This document shows, one piece after another, positions 1-6,211 of a stretch of 13,446 bases of DNA. The translations under genes and the position numbers were made by a program. The notes below the pieces were generated by a model. It was not told the origin of the DNA and made no database searches. It saw nothing but the letters and a program-made list of their open reading frames with translations. The stretch is from Thermoleophilia bacterium (GTDB taxonomy: Bacteria > Actinomycetota > Thermoleophilia > RBG-16-64-13): NCBI GenBank assembly GCA_016929985.1, contig JAFGIH010000033.1, forward strand, positions 1 to 13,446. Direction: 5' to 3'. Numbering within the stretch: position 1 is the stretch's first letter; each line of letters begins with the position of its first letter.

Positions 1-430
1 GGGAGTGTCGGTCATCGCCGTCGTGCTGGGGGCTGAGAGCGATGCCGTCCGGTGGAAAGAAGCCAGAGCGCTCCTGAACTACGGGGTCAGCCTCTACCCC
101 CGGACTGTCCTCGTAAGCACTGGCCAGGTCATCGCTGAGGTCAACGTGAACGATCCCATCGGGCGGCGGGTGAGGTTGGTCACCGCCGGACCCCTCGTAA
201 CACGGCTGAGCCGCGACGATACGGTGAGATCGATGGTGGCGCTCGACCGCGGCCCCGTGCTCCCGGTGTGCGCGGGTGAGGTGTTCGGTAGGATGGATTT
301 CGTCTCGGATAGCGCCGTCATAGGTTCCGTGGAGCTGATCGCCGCTCAGCCGCTCGAGAAGCCGACCATCGCCCAGATCCTCGGTTACTTGAGAACCAGG
401 GGACCGTTCTACGAGAGGCTGCTCGACTGA
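1..430 (+). CDS. D-alanyl-D-alanine carboxypeptidase (PBP5/DacA family), C-terminal part only
   Basis: Only the last ~142 codons are visible; the frame is open through the left edge, so the GTG at 5 is probably internal. Residues ~1-32 (counted from that GTG; VIAVVLGAES, EARALLNYGVSLYP) match the characteristic end of the peptidase S11 catalytic domain, where family members read 'vVLGa...R..ea..LLdyGf'. Residues ~40-115 fit the beta-rich PBP5 C-terminal domain, and the last ~25 residues could form the amphipathic membrane-binding helix of this family. These enzymes trim the terminal D-Ala from peptidoglycan pentapeptides outside the cytoplasmic membrane. The SxxK, SxN and KTG motifs would lie off the window, so activity cannot be judged. 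hisF starts 27 bp downstream with its own ribosome binding site. Confidence 0.8.
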   Translation, partial: GVSVIAVVLGAESDAVRWKEARALLNYGVSLYPRTVLVSTGQVIAEVNVNDPIGRRVRLVTAGPLVTRLSRDDTVRSMVALDRGPVLPVCAGEVFGRMDFVSDSAVIGSVELIAAQPLEKPTIAQILGYLRTRGPFYERLLD

Positions 431-457
431 ACCCCGTCACTTCGAAGAGGAGACACG

Positions 458-1276
458 ATGATCGAAGACCGCAGTACCCCTGGTAGCGCGTCGCACACCG
501 GTGAGAGTCCCATGGCGCCGGTGCGGATCATCCCGTGCCTGGACATGAAGAACGGCCGGGTAGTCAAGGGCGTCCACTTCGTAGGCCTGCGCGACGCCGG
601 TGACCCTGTGGAGAACGCCGCCTACTACCAGCAGGAGGGCGCCGACCAGCTGGCGATGCTCGACATAGCGGCCACCGTGGAGAACCGCAAGACCCGCATC
701 GAGTGGGCCAAGCAGGTGTCTTCGGTGATCGACATCCCTCTGGTGGTGGGAGGAGGCATCTCCACGCTGGACGACATGCAGGCCCTCTTTGACGTAGGGG
801 TGGCGGTGGTGTCAGTCAACTCCGCCGCGGTGGCGAGGCCGGACCTCGTGAAGGAGGCCGCCGAGAGGTTCGGCGGCGACAGACTGGTCGTAGCCATCGA
901 CGGCCGGCGTAACGACGCGATGAAGTGCGGATTCGAAGTAGTGGTAAGCGGCGGCCAGAAGCCGGCCGGCCTGGACGCGGTGGAATGGGCGCGCACCTGC
1001 GAAGCCTTGGGTGCGGGCGAGGTGCTCCCCACCAGTATGGACGGCGACGGCACCCTGGCCGGCTACGACCTCGCCTTCACCCGGGCCATCGCCGAGGCCG
1101 TGCAGATCCCGGCCATCGCTTCCGGAGGAGCCGGTACGCTGGAGCACTTCTACGCCGGGGTGACCGAGGGCAAGGCCTCCGCTCTGCTGGCCGCCTCAGT
1201 GTTTCACTTCCGCACCTTCACAGTGCGCCAGGTGAAGGAGTACCTGGCCGGCCGAGGGATACCTGTGCTGCCGTAG
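458..1276 (+). CDS. hisF: Imidazole glycerol phosphate synthase cyclase subunit HisF
   Basis: HisF converts PRFAR plus ammonia, delivered by the glutaminase HisH, into imidazole glycerol phosphate and AICAR in histidine synthesis (cytoplasm). The whole (beta/alpha)8 barrel is present: RIIPCLDMKNGRVVKG with catalytic Asp29, VVGGGIS at 96-102, VVAIDGRR with catalytic Asp148, LPTSMDGDGT at 190-199 and the phosphate-binding IASGGAGT at 220-227. The ATG at 458 is chosen because a strong GAAGAGGAG lies 5 nt upstream. It adds 18 residues before the usual family start, which would be the in-frame ATG at 512 (MAPVRIIPCLD), where only a weak GGTGAG precedes. No other his gene is visible. It may be cotranscribed with the upstream carboxypeptidase gene. 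Confidence 0.96.
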   Translation: MIEDRSTPGSASHTGESPMAPVRIIPCLDMKNGRVVKGVHFVGLRDAGDPVENAAYYQQEGADQLAMLDIAATVENRKTRIEWAKQVSSVIDIPLVVGGGISTLDDMQALFDVGVAVVSVNSAAVARPDLVKEAAERFGGDRLVVAIDGRRNDAMKCGFEVVVSGGQKPAGLDAVEWARTCEALGAGEVLPTSMDGDGTLAGYDLAFTRAIAEAVQIPAIASGGAGTLEHFYAGVTEGKASALLAASVFHFRTFTVRQVKEYLAGRGIPVLP

Positions 1277-1292
1277 GGCGGGCGAGACGCGG

Positions 1293-1321
1293 TTGCGAAC
1301 CACGCTCTTCGGGTATAGATT
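1293..1321 (+). promoter_or_regulatory. Probable sigma70-type promoter of the YidB-like gene
   Basis: TTGCGA (1293-1298) is followed after 17 bp by TAGATT (1316-1321), also readable as part of TATAGATT. The site lies in the gap after hisF and 37 bp before the ATG at 1359. Box quality and spacing are good for a GC-rich genome, but this is by eye only. Confidence 0.5.
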
Positions 1322-1358
1322 TGGAAGACGTACCCTTCCAATCATGGAGGCCACGCGC

Positions 1359-1781
1359 ATGGGAGTCTTTGATTTTCTCAAGGGGTCGGCGAAGAAGGCT
1401 GAACCAGCTGTCGCAGGCGCTGGGGCCGCTGCAGCCGCCGGCGCAGGGGCCGCTGAGGAGAGCGCCATTAGTAAGCTGTTCGGCGAAGGTGGGGCAAAGC
1501 TGACGGGCGTGTTGGACAAGCTGAAGGCCGGCGGGCTGGATGACAAGGTGATGTCCTGGATCGGCAAGGGCGATAACAAGCCCGCGACCGCCCAGGAAGT
1601 CAAAAACGCGCTCGGACCCGAGGAGATCGGTGCGGTAGCCAAGGAAATGGGCGTCTCCGAGGACGAAGCGGCCGACAAGATCGCCAAGGTCCTGCCGGGC
1701 CTCATTGACAAGTTGACCCCGGACGGGTTGGTGCCGGACCCGGACGCCATCGCCAAGAAGCTGACCGGGTTGTTCAAGTAG
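1359..1781 (+). CDS. YidB-like (DUF937) family protein
   Basis: The product is 140 aa. The C-terminal part carries the family pattern: a Gly-rich stretch before a DDKVMSWIG segment (61-69), GDNKPATAQEVKNALG (71-86), then helices with GVSEDEAADKIAKVLPGLIDKLTPDG (98-123). Known members are small soluble proteins of unknown biochemical function, often near envelope or stress genes. The N-terminus MGVFDFLKG is followed by a low-complexity Ala/Gly linker (about 17-33). The ATG at 1359 is chosen over in-frame upstream codons because GGAGG (1346-1350) sits 8 nt before it. It has its own promoter candidate and a terminator candidate, so it is probably monocistronic. Family assignment is fairly firm; the function is unknown. 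Confidence 0.8.
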   Translation: MGVFDFLKGSAKKAEPAVAGAGAAAAAGAGAAEESAISKLFGEGGAKLTGVLDKLKAGGLDDKVMSWIGKGDNKPATAQEVKNALGPEEIGAVAKEMGVSEDEAADKIAKVLPGLIDKLTPDGLVPDPDAIAKKLTGLFK

Positions 1782-1812
1782 CAGACTCTGCAGTTACTCG
1801 AACGTTCGTGAG

Positions 1813-1840
1813 AGACGGGCGCCGCACGCGGTGCCCGTCT
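1813..1840 (+). terminator. Hairpin terminator after the YidB-like gene
   Basis: AGACGGGCGCC (1813-1823) pairs with GGTGCCCGTCT (1830-1840) around a 6-nt loop. This gives an 11-bp stem with one G-T wobble. The following TGCATCT is only a weak T tract, so termination efficiency is uncertain. It lies between two convergent genes (stops at 1781 and 1869), so it could serve both strands. Confidence 0.5.
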
Positions 1841-1868
1841 TGCATCTAAGTGGCTGGACAGGAGGCTG

Positions 1869-2807
1869 CTACCGCCCGGGTTCGAGTCCCCTCTTCGTCC
1901 ATCGCCTGTAGCTCCTCCGCACCGACATGCCCACGTGCTCGTACAGGGCGAGGGCCCCGGTACGAGAGTCGGTAGAGATGCCGCACTGCCGGCGGCCGAG
2001 TTCCCAGCACCTGCGAAAACTCTCCTCGAGCAGCGCCCTCCCCAGACCGAGCCCCCGGTGGGCTTTGTCCACGGCCAACTGGTCGATCCACCCTTCCGTG
2101 CCGGGCCCGTAGTCACGCCCCAGGGCGGCGCCGATCACTTGACCGTCGTTCTCTATCAGGACGATGAGGCCGGGGTCCACGCCGTGGAGAGCCCACACCA
2201 CCCAGTTCTCGAATCCCATGGACCCGCCGGTCGGGTCGCGCCACTCGTCGAAGGCCCTGTCGACGAGAGTGAAGACCTCGCGATCATCGGTCCCATACCG
2301 GTAGGGCCGGAACCGGTACCCCTCGGGCAGTGTGGGCGCGGCCGGAGGGTCCCGCCCCAGCTCGACACGCAAGAGCCATGAGGTGTGAGTTGGTTCGTAG
2401 CCGTGGGCCCTGAAGAGGGCCTCGGCCTCGCGCTCGTTCGTCGAGACGGTCTGACCGACGCTCGTCCTGCCGGCAGCCCGGGCCACGTCCCAGGTCCAGC
2501 GGACCAGGGCGCTTCCGATCCCCTTTCCCCGGTGGCCAGGATGCACCATCGCCTCGGCCCGGCCGAGGAACACTTGGGCGTACGCGACCAGCTCCCCGAC
2601 GCCAAAGACACCCACCGACATGGAGGCCGGGTGGAAATCCGGACGACTCCAGTCGGCCTCTAGGTCGGACAGGTCGGCCTCGACGACCCCGTTGTCGAAC
2701 GCCTCGCCGGCAGCTTCCAGCGCGTAGACGGCGGGCACATCTTCGAAACATAGGGGACGCGACTCGTATCCGGCCGGCAGGCCTGACAGTATGCAAATGG
2801 CGTTCAT
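1869..2807 (-). CDS. Tandem-domain GNAT N-acetyltransferase
   Basis: The product is 312 aa with two GNAT folds in a row. Domain 1 has the acetyl-CoA pyrophosphate loop HPGHRGKGIGSA at 89-100. Domain 2 has QLAVDKAHRGLGLGRA at ~243-258 followed by a typical LYEHVGM strand-helix near the end. GNAT enzymes move an acetyl group from acetyl-CoA to an amine. The two-domain layout and length resemble mycothiol synthase MshD and related actinobacterial enzymes, but the acceptor cannot be read from sequence. The frame is open upstream to 3020, which would overrun the divergent lipid kinase. The ATG at 2807 is preferred because GAGGT lies 8 nt upstream of it. It converges on the YidB-like gene. Confidence 0.85.
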   Translation of the reverse strand: MNAICILSGLPAGYESRPLCFEDVPAVYALEAAGEAFDNGVVEADLSDLEADWSRPDFHPASMSVGVFGVGELVAYAQVFLGRAEAMVHPGHRGKGIGSALVRWTWDVARAAGRTSVGQTVSTNEREAEALFRAHGYEPTHTSWLLRVELGRDPPAAPTLPEGYRFRPYRYGTDDREVFTLVDRAFDEWRDPTGGSMGFENWVVWALHGVDPGLIVLIENDGQVIGAALGRDYGPGTEGWIDQLAVDKAHRGLGLGRALLEESFRRCWELGRRQCGISTDSRTGALALYEHVGMSVRRSYRRWTKRGLEPGR

Positions 2808-2871
2808 TTGTGGATACCTCGCTGACGCTTCTGCCCCATTCTGCCAGAACTGTCGCGTGCATTCCCGACCT

Positions 2872-2879
2872 GCTAGGCT
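2872..2879 (+). promoter_or_regulatory. Candidate extended -10 box for a leaderless lipid kinase mRNA
   Basis: The sequence TGC-TAGGCT places a -10 hexamer at 2874-2879 with a TG extension. Exactly 6 nt separate it from the ATG at 2886, so transcription would begin at or next to the start codon. No Shine-Dalgarno sequence precedes this ATG, and no convincing -35 is seen. Leaderless mRNAs are common in Actinomycetota. Confidence 0.4.
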
Positions 2880-2885
2880 GATGGT

Positions 2886-3842
2886 ATGAGACCGCCGCTT
2901 CTCATCGTCAATCCGGCGTGCGGCGCACGCGGCCGCACCCGCGACCTCCCTGCCGTACTCACCGCGGTCGAGCGGACCCTCGGTGATGTGGTGATCCGCT
3001 ACACGGCCCGTCGCGGGCACGCGCGCGAGTTGGCGCTCGAAGGTGTGCGCGAGGGGTATCCGCTCATTGTAGCCGTGGGAGGAGACGGGACCTTCAGCGA
3101 GGTCGCGAACGGGGTCCTTGACGCCGCGGACGCGGCAGGTGCGGCCGGCGACGAGGTACCCGCGGTGGGCGTCATCAATGTCGGTACCGGCGGCGATTTC
3201 CGCCGCAGCCTGGGCATCGAGTCCGGCTACGAACGGTGTCTGGAGGCGCTGACGCTGGGCCGCGAACGGGCGGTAGACGTCGGGCGCGCAACGTTCGTAG
3301 GTCGCGACGGCGAGCGGGTGACGCAGTACTTCGTGAACGTCCTCTCGGCCGGACTGGGTGGCCTGGTCGACAGCTACATGGACAGCATGCCCGGCTTCAT
3401 CGGCGGCCGCGCCGGGTACTACCTGGCCTCGCTACGCGCCGTGGCCACCAGCAAGGAGCAGCCCCTGCGGGCCAGTATAACGTGGGAGGACGAGACGCGG
3501 GAGGAAACCATCCCCGCGTATATCATCGCCATCTGCAACGGTCGCTGGTTCGGTGGCGGCATGGACGTCGCCCCGATGGCGCTTCCCGACGACGGCCGGT
3601 TCGAGGTGATCACCATCACCGAGCACACCAAGCGGGCCCTTGCACGCAAGGTGAGCCTCGTCTACACGGGGCGTCATCTGGACGAGCCCACGGTGCATCA
3701 CTTCCCCTGCCATCGCATCGAGCTCAGCCTCGACAACGAGGCGGCCGAACGTCGCTTTCTGCTCGACGTCGACGGAGACGCCCTGGGTTCGCTACCCCTC
3801 GCAATAGAGGTGGCTCCGCGCCGGCTGAGGGTACGGGCCTAG
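2886..3842 (+). CDS. Diacylglycerol kinase-family lipid kinase (YegS/BmrU-like)
   Basis: The product is 318 aa, normal for the family. It shows the DAGK catalytic signature: VNPACGARGRT at 8-18, GGDGTFSEVANG at 65-76 (ATP-binding and catalytic loop) and GTGGDFRRSLGI at 100-111. The C-terminal beta sandwich has APMALPDDGRFE at 229-240 and DVDGDALGSLP at 294-304. Such enzymes phosphorylate diacylglycerol or a related lipid at the inner face of the membrane, recycling it to phosphatidate or feeding phospholipid synthesis; the true lipid here is unknown. It is divergent from the GNAT gene (78-bp gap) and appears leaderless. Its TAG stop codon lies inside the end of the foldback repeat that follows, yet the protein is full length. 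Confidence 0.9.
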   Translation: MRPPLLIVNPACGARGRTRDLPAVLTAVERTLGDVVIRYTARRGHARELALEGVREGYPLIVAVGGDGTFSEVANGVLDAADAAGAAGDEVPAVGVINVGTGGDFRRSLGIESGYERCLEALTLGRERAVDVGRATFVGRDGERVTQYFVNVLSAGLGGLVDSYMDSMPGFIGGRAGYYLASLRAVATSKEQPLRASITWEDETREETIPAYIIAICNGRWFGGGMDVAPMALPDDGRFEVITITEHTKRALARKVSLVYTGRHLDEPTVHHFPCHRIELSLDNEAAERRFLLDVDGDALGSLPLAIEVAPRRLRVRA

Positions 3843-4007
3843 GAGGCTGCTGAAAAACGAAGTCCCGGCCGCCAGAACGCACTGGGCGGCGCAATACGGC
3901 GTCCTCAGTCGCGCGAATAGCTCTGCTATTAGCGCTCTTTGCGTTCTTGTCTTGCGCGTACCCATCGCACTCTGTCGGCGAAACGTCCCTTTTTAGCAGC
4001 CTGCTAG
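3839..4007. repeat. Foldback (MITE/REP-like) element that donates both flanking stop codons
   Basis: CTAG occurs at each edge (3839-3842 and 4004-4007). Inside it the ends are imperfect inverted repeats: AGGCTGCTGAAAA (3844-3856) on the left and, read on the minus strand, AGGCTGCTAAAAA (4002-3990) on the right. The similarity continues inward: read from both ends, the arms share GCCGxCAGAxxGCxxTGGG and then GCGCAAxAC, so the whole unit is one long imperfect palindrome centred on a hairpin at 3911-3935. There is no ORF. The left end contains the stop TAG of the lipid kinase (3840-3842) and the right end the stop TAG of trxB (4006-4004). The A and T runs near each end after GC-rich dyads could make it a bidirectional terminator. 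Confidence 0.75.
3911..3935. repeat. Central hairpin of the foldback element
   Basis: GCGCGAATAGC (3911-3921) and GCTATTAGCGC (3925-3935) form an 11-position stem with one mismatch and a 3-nt TCT loop. It is the apex of the larger palindrome. Confidence 0.75.
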
Positions 4008-4936
4008 CAGATTCTGTTGTCCAGGTACTTCAGGGCATGGTGTACGCAGAACGCGCCGCGTGCACACGCCGTCACTACCTGCTTCAGTTCGTAGTCGGCC
4101 ACGTCGCCGGCCGCGTACAGTCCAGGGTGCGAGCTCAGGCCGTTGCGGTCGACCTTGACGAAGCCCAACTCGTCGAGGTCGCAGAGGTCGGCGACCAAGG
4201 CACTCTGCGCGTCGATGCCGACGAACTCGAACACCCCGTCGACCGGAAGGATCTTCTCGCTGCCGTCTTCCTTCGAGCGCAGCCGCACCCCGCTCACCTT
4301 GCCACCCTCGCCGAGGATCTCTTCGACCACGTATGAGAGGTGCATGATGATCTGAGGGGTCAAGAAGCACTGCTCCTGGAGACATTCCGTCGCCCGCAGT
4401 TCGTTGCGACGGTGCACCAGATGCACCTCCTTCGCGATCTTGGACAGGTAGAGCGCTTCCTGCGTGGCGGAATCGCCCCCGCCGACCACCAGTACCACCT
4501 TGTCGCGGTACAGGGGACCGTCACAGGTGGCACACCACGAGATCCCCCGGCCCGCGAACTCGGACTCGCCGGGCACACCCAGCTTCTTGGGAATGGCCCC
4601 CGTGGCCAGGATGACTGCTCGCGCGTCATGTTCCTGGCCGCCCGAGGTGAGGACAAAATCGCATCCGTTGGAGCGGATCGACTCCACCGGGGAGATGGTG
4701 CGGAACTCGGCTCCCGCGTTCAGGGCATGCCGGTGCATGAGGTCGGCCAGTTCCTGGCCGGTGATCCCATCGGGAAAGCCCGGGTAGTTCTCCACCCAGG
4801 AGGCCGACACTATCTGCCCGCCGGGCAGCCCGGTCTCGAAGACCACGGTCTTGGCCCGGCCCCTCGCGCCGTAGATAGCTGCGGTCAGGCCCGCCGGCCC
4901 CGCCCCCACGATCGCGACGTCGATGATGTCTGCCAC
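4004..4936 (-). CDS. trxB: Thioredoxin-disulfide reductase
   Basis: The product is 310 aa, the standard length of low-molecular-weight TrxB. It uses NADPH and FAD to reduce thioredoxin in the cytoplasm. Visible motifs in order: FAD-binding GAGPAG at 11-16, ATG at 111-113, redox-active WCATC with Cys135 and Cys138, NADPH-binding GGGDSA at 152-157, HRRNELRA at 175-182, and the second FAD motif AAGDVAD at 275-281. The start is a GTG with AGGGAGGA just upstream. Extra cysteines (91, 185, 190, 252, 291, 297, 310) are more than usual. It lies 21 bp after a membrane protein gene and is probably cotranscribed with it. Its stop codon is formed by the adjacent foldback repeat. No thioredoxin gene is in view. 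Confidence 0.96.
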   Translation of the reverse strand: MADIIDVAIVGAGPAGLTAAIYGARGRAKTVVFETGLPGGQIVSASWVENYPGFPDGITGQELADLMHRHALNAGAEFRTISPVESIRSNGCDFVLTSGGQEHDARAVILATGAIPKKLGVPGESEFAGRGISWCATCDGPLYRDKVVLVVGGGDSATQEALYLSKIAKEVHLVHRRNELRATECLQEQCFLTPQIIMHLSYVVEEILGEGGKVSGVRLRSKEDGSEKILPVDGVFEFVGIDAQSALVADLCDLDELGFVKVDRNGLSSHPGLYAAGDVADYELKQVVTACARGAFCVHHALKYLDNRIC

Positions 4937-4957
4937 TTCGTCCTCCCTGTATAAGCC

Positions 4958-5656
4958 CTACTGGGCCGTGATCACTACGCCTCGCAACTCGACTGCCTTG
5001 TCCGACTTGATGATGGTGAGCACGAACGGGCCACGCGGCAGAGCGTTGGTGATGATCGAGCCCACCACACCATCAGTACCCTTAAGGCGCGCCCAGTATC
5101 CCACCTCGTCGGTGACCGTCCCATCATAGGTGCCGGGCGCAATGTCTACACCCACCAGGTAGATGCCGTCTCTGTAAGTCCCGGCCGAGACGGGTGCGGG
5201 AGCGGTGGTGGACGTCGATGAAGAACCGTTCGCCAGAGCGTCTGCCAGTTGAGTGGTGAGCGATTCCGTCTTTCTGTAGTACATCCAGTTGCGGTCTTCG
5301 GCCTCGGAGAGAGCCTTTTCGACCAGTGCTAACTTCTCCTGAGCCGCGATGAGCTGGTCCGACTCGCTCTGCTGCTGTGAACGAGCTATGAAGAAGCCGA
5401 TCAGGGCGCCGACCAGCAGGAGCGCAAGTGCTTCGCCGATCCAAGCCGCCAGCTTGGGCCAGAGATGCTTTCGGGACTTGCTCGCGGGCGGTGTGCCACC
5501 GGACCCCGCGCCACTGAAGGTCACGGGGGTGATGTTGCGATGTATGGGTGGCCTCTCCGTCACGTCGCCGGTCCGGTCGCCCGCGGCCTGCTCCTGGTGC
5601 TGTTCCGGTCTGCCCGGCTTCTTTGGAGGAGGAGTATCAAGATCCCAGTCGCCCAT
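4958..5656 (-). CDS. Single-pass membrane protein with extracytoplasmic 'GTY...YWARL' domain
   Basis: The product is 232 aa. Residues 1-65 are polar, Pro-rich and presumably cytoplasmic. A membrane helix runs about 70-91 (WIGEALALLLVGALIGFFIA). Residues 93-142 look like a coiled coil. A Ser/Thr linker (145-155) leads to a compact domain at 159-230 with GIYLVGVDIAPGTYDG, then GYWARLKG. I recognise this pattern from secreted actinobacterial proteins of unknown function, which usually have a Cys before YWARL; here that position is Gly. The start ATG has no Shine-Dalgarno sequence but GATAAT lies 6 nt upstream, so it is probably leaderless. It is first in a likely operon with trxB. Its role is unknown. 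Confidence 0.7.
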   Translation of the reverse strand: MGDWDLDTPPPKKPGRPEQHQEQAAGDRTGDVTERPPIHRNITPVTFSGAGSGGTPPASKSRKHLWPKLAAWIGEALALLLVGALIGFFIARSQQQSESDQLIAAQEKLALVEKALSEAEDRNWMYYRKTESLTTQLADALANGSSSTSTTAPAPVSAGTYRDGIYLVGVDIAPGTYDGTVTDEVGYWARLKGTDGVVGSIITNALPRGPFVLTIIKSDKAVELRGVVITAQ

Positions 5657-5661
5657 AGCGC

Positions 5662-5668
5662 TATTATC
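5662..5668. promoter_or_regulatory. Shared strand-symmetric -10 box for a divergent leaderless pair
   Basis: The 7 bp TATTATC give TATTAT on the + strand (5662-5667, 9 nt before the ATG at 5677) and GATAAT on the - strand (5668-5663, 6 nt before the ATG at 5656). Both neighbouring genes lack a Shine-Dalgarno sequence. The same base pairs thus appear to serve as -10 element in both directions, and the start codons are only 21 bp apart. Confidence 0.5.
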
Positions 5669-5676
5669 GCACCGGC

Positions 5677-6177
5677 ATGAAACGTTCGAGTCGAGCCTGG
5701 TTGATGGTACCCGCGATCATCGCGGTGCTTATCGCGGTGAGCTTCTTGCTGTCGAACTACCAGAAGGAGCTCGGTATCTCCAAGCCCAACAACGGGGGCC
5801 GCGCCGCGGTGGCCGCGGCAGCCGTCGCTCTCGAGCTGTCCTCGGGGACGGATGTGTCTGACTACACGGCCTTCAGCGACGCCGTCCTCGTGGCAGTAGT
5901 GGCCCGCCGCAGTGTGCCCATCACGAACGCAGCCGATACTCGCTTAGATCACCGGCTGGTGGAAGCCCTCGATTGTCTCGCCGCCGCGCGCGAAGCTTGG
6001 CAGACCGAGATCGACGGGACATGGAACAACAAGACCCACGGCGTCGCGACGTACTGGACCGCGATGCACCCGGCGGCCGGCATCTCAGGAGACGCGCTCA
6101 CGGCTGCCGAGATCCGCACGATGAGCGTCGCTGAAGCCCGCGACATCATCGAGCTGGCGGCTGAACTGGCCGACTGA
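5677..6177 (+). CDS. Signal-anchored protein of unknown function
   Basis: The product is 166 aa and I do not recognise the family. Residues 1-6 are basic (MKRSSR) and 7-26 are hydrophobic (AWLMVPAIIAVLIAVSFLL), consistent with an N-terminal anchor or uncleaved signal. The remainder is Ala-rich and probably helical, with a WQTEIDGTWNNKTHGVATYW segment around 108-127 and a helical C-terminal tail (MSVAEARDIIELAAELAD). Its start shares a promoter region with the divergent gene at 5656. It converges on the ZIP transporter with 31 bp between stops. Codon usage looks like that of its neighbours, which argues for a real gene. Confidence 0.65.
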   Translation: MKRSSRAWLMVPAIIAVLIAVSFLLSNYQKELGISKPNNGGRAAVAAAAVALELSSGTDVSDYTAFSDAVLVAVVARRSVPITNAADTRLDHRLVEALDCLAAAREAWQTEIDGTWNNKTHGVATYWTAMHPAAGISGDALTAAEIRTMSVAEARDIIELAAELAD

Positions 6178-6187
6178 CCCGGCCGAA

Positions 6188-6211
6188 GCTTCGCCTTGCA
6201 GCAGCCCGCTA
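6188..6211 (-). repeat. Solo end related to the foldback element, at the ZIP stop codon
   Basis: Read on the minus strand from 6211, the sequence is TAGCGGGCTGCTGCAAGGCG and then AAGC. Against the left end of the foldback element, starting at its TAG (3840), 18 of 24 positions match, including TAG, GGCTGCTG and CGAAG. The TAG is the stop codon of the ZIP gene. No second inverted end is visible between here and the convergent gene, only a 10-bp palindrome CGAAGCTTCG (6184-6193). It is either a degraded or solo copy or a chance resemblance. Confidence 0.45.

Noticed and set aside
1782..1800. Third foldback-like end at the YidB stop (TAGCAGACTC)
   Set aside because: Similarity to TAGCAGGCT covers only about nine bases and then disappears, which is compatible with chance.
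2808..3020. N-terminal extension of the GNAT acetyltransferase
   Set aside because: It overlaps the divergent lipid kinase, and the ATG at 2807 has a Shine-Dalgarno sequence.
3947..4336. Plus-strand ORF across the foldback element and trxB
   Set aside because: It is a shadow of trxB with no recognisable protein pattern, and its first part is repeat sequence.
6184..6193. Palindrome CGAAGCTTCG as a terminator between convergent genes
   Set aside because: It has no loop and no T tract, so it does not form a normal intrinsic terminator.
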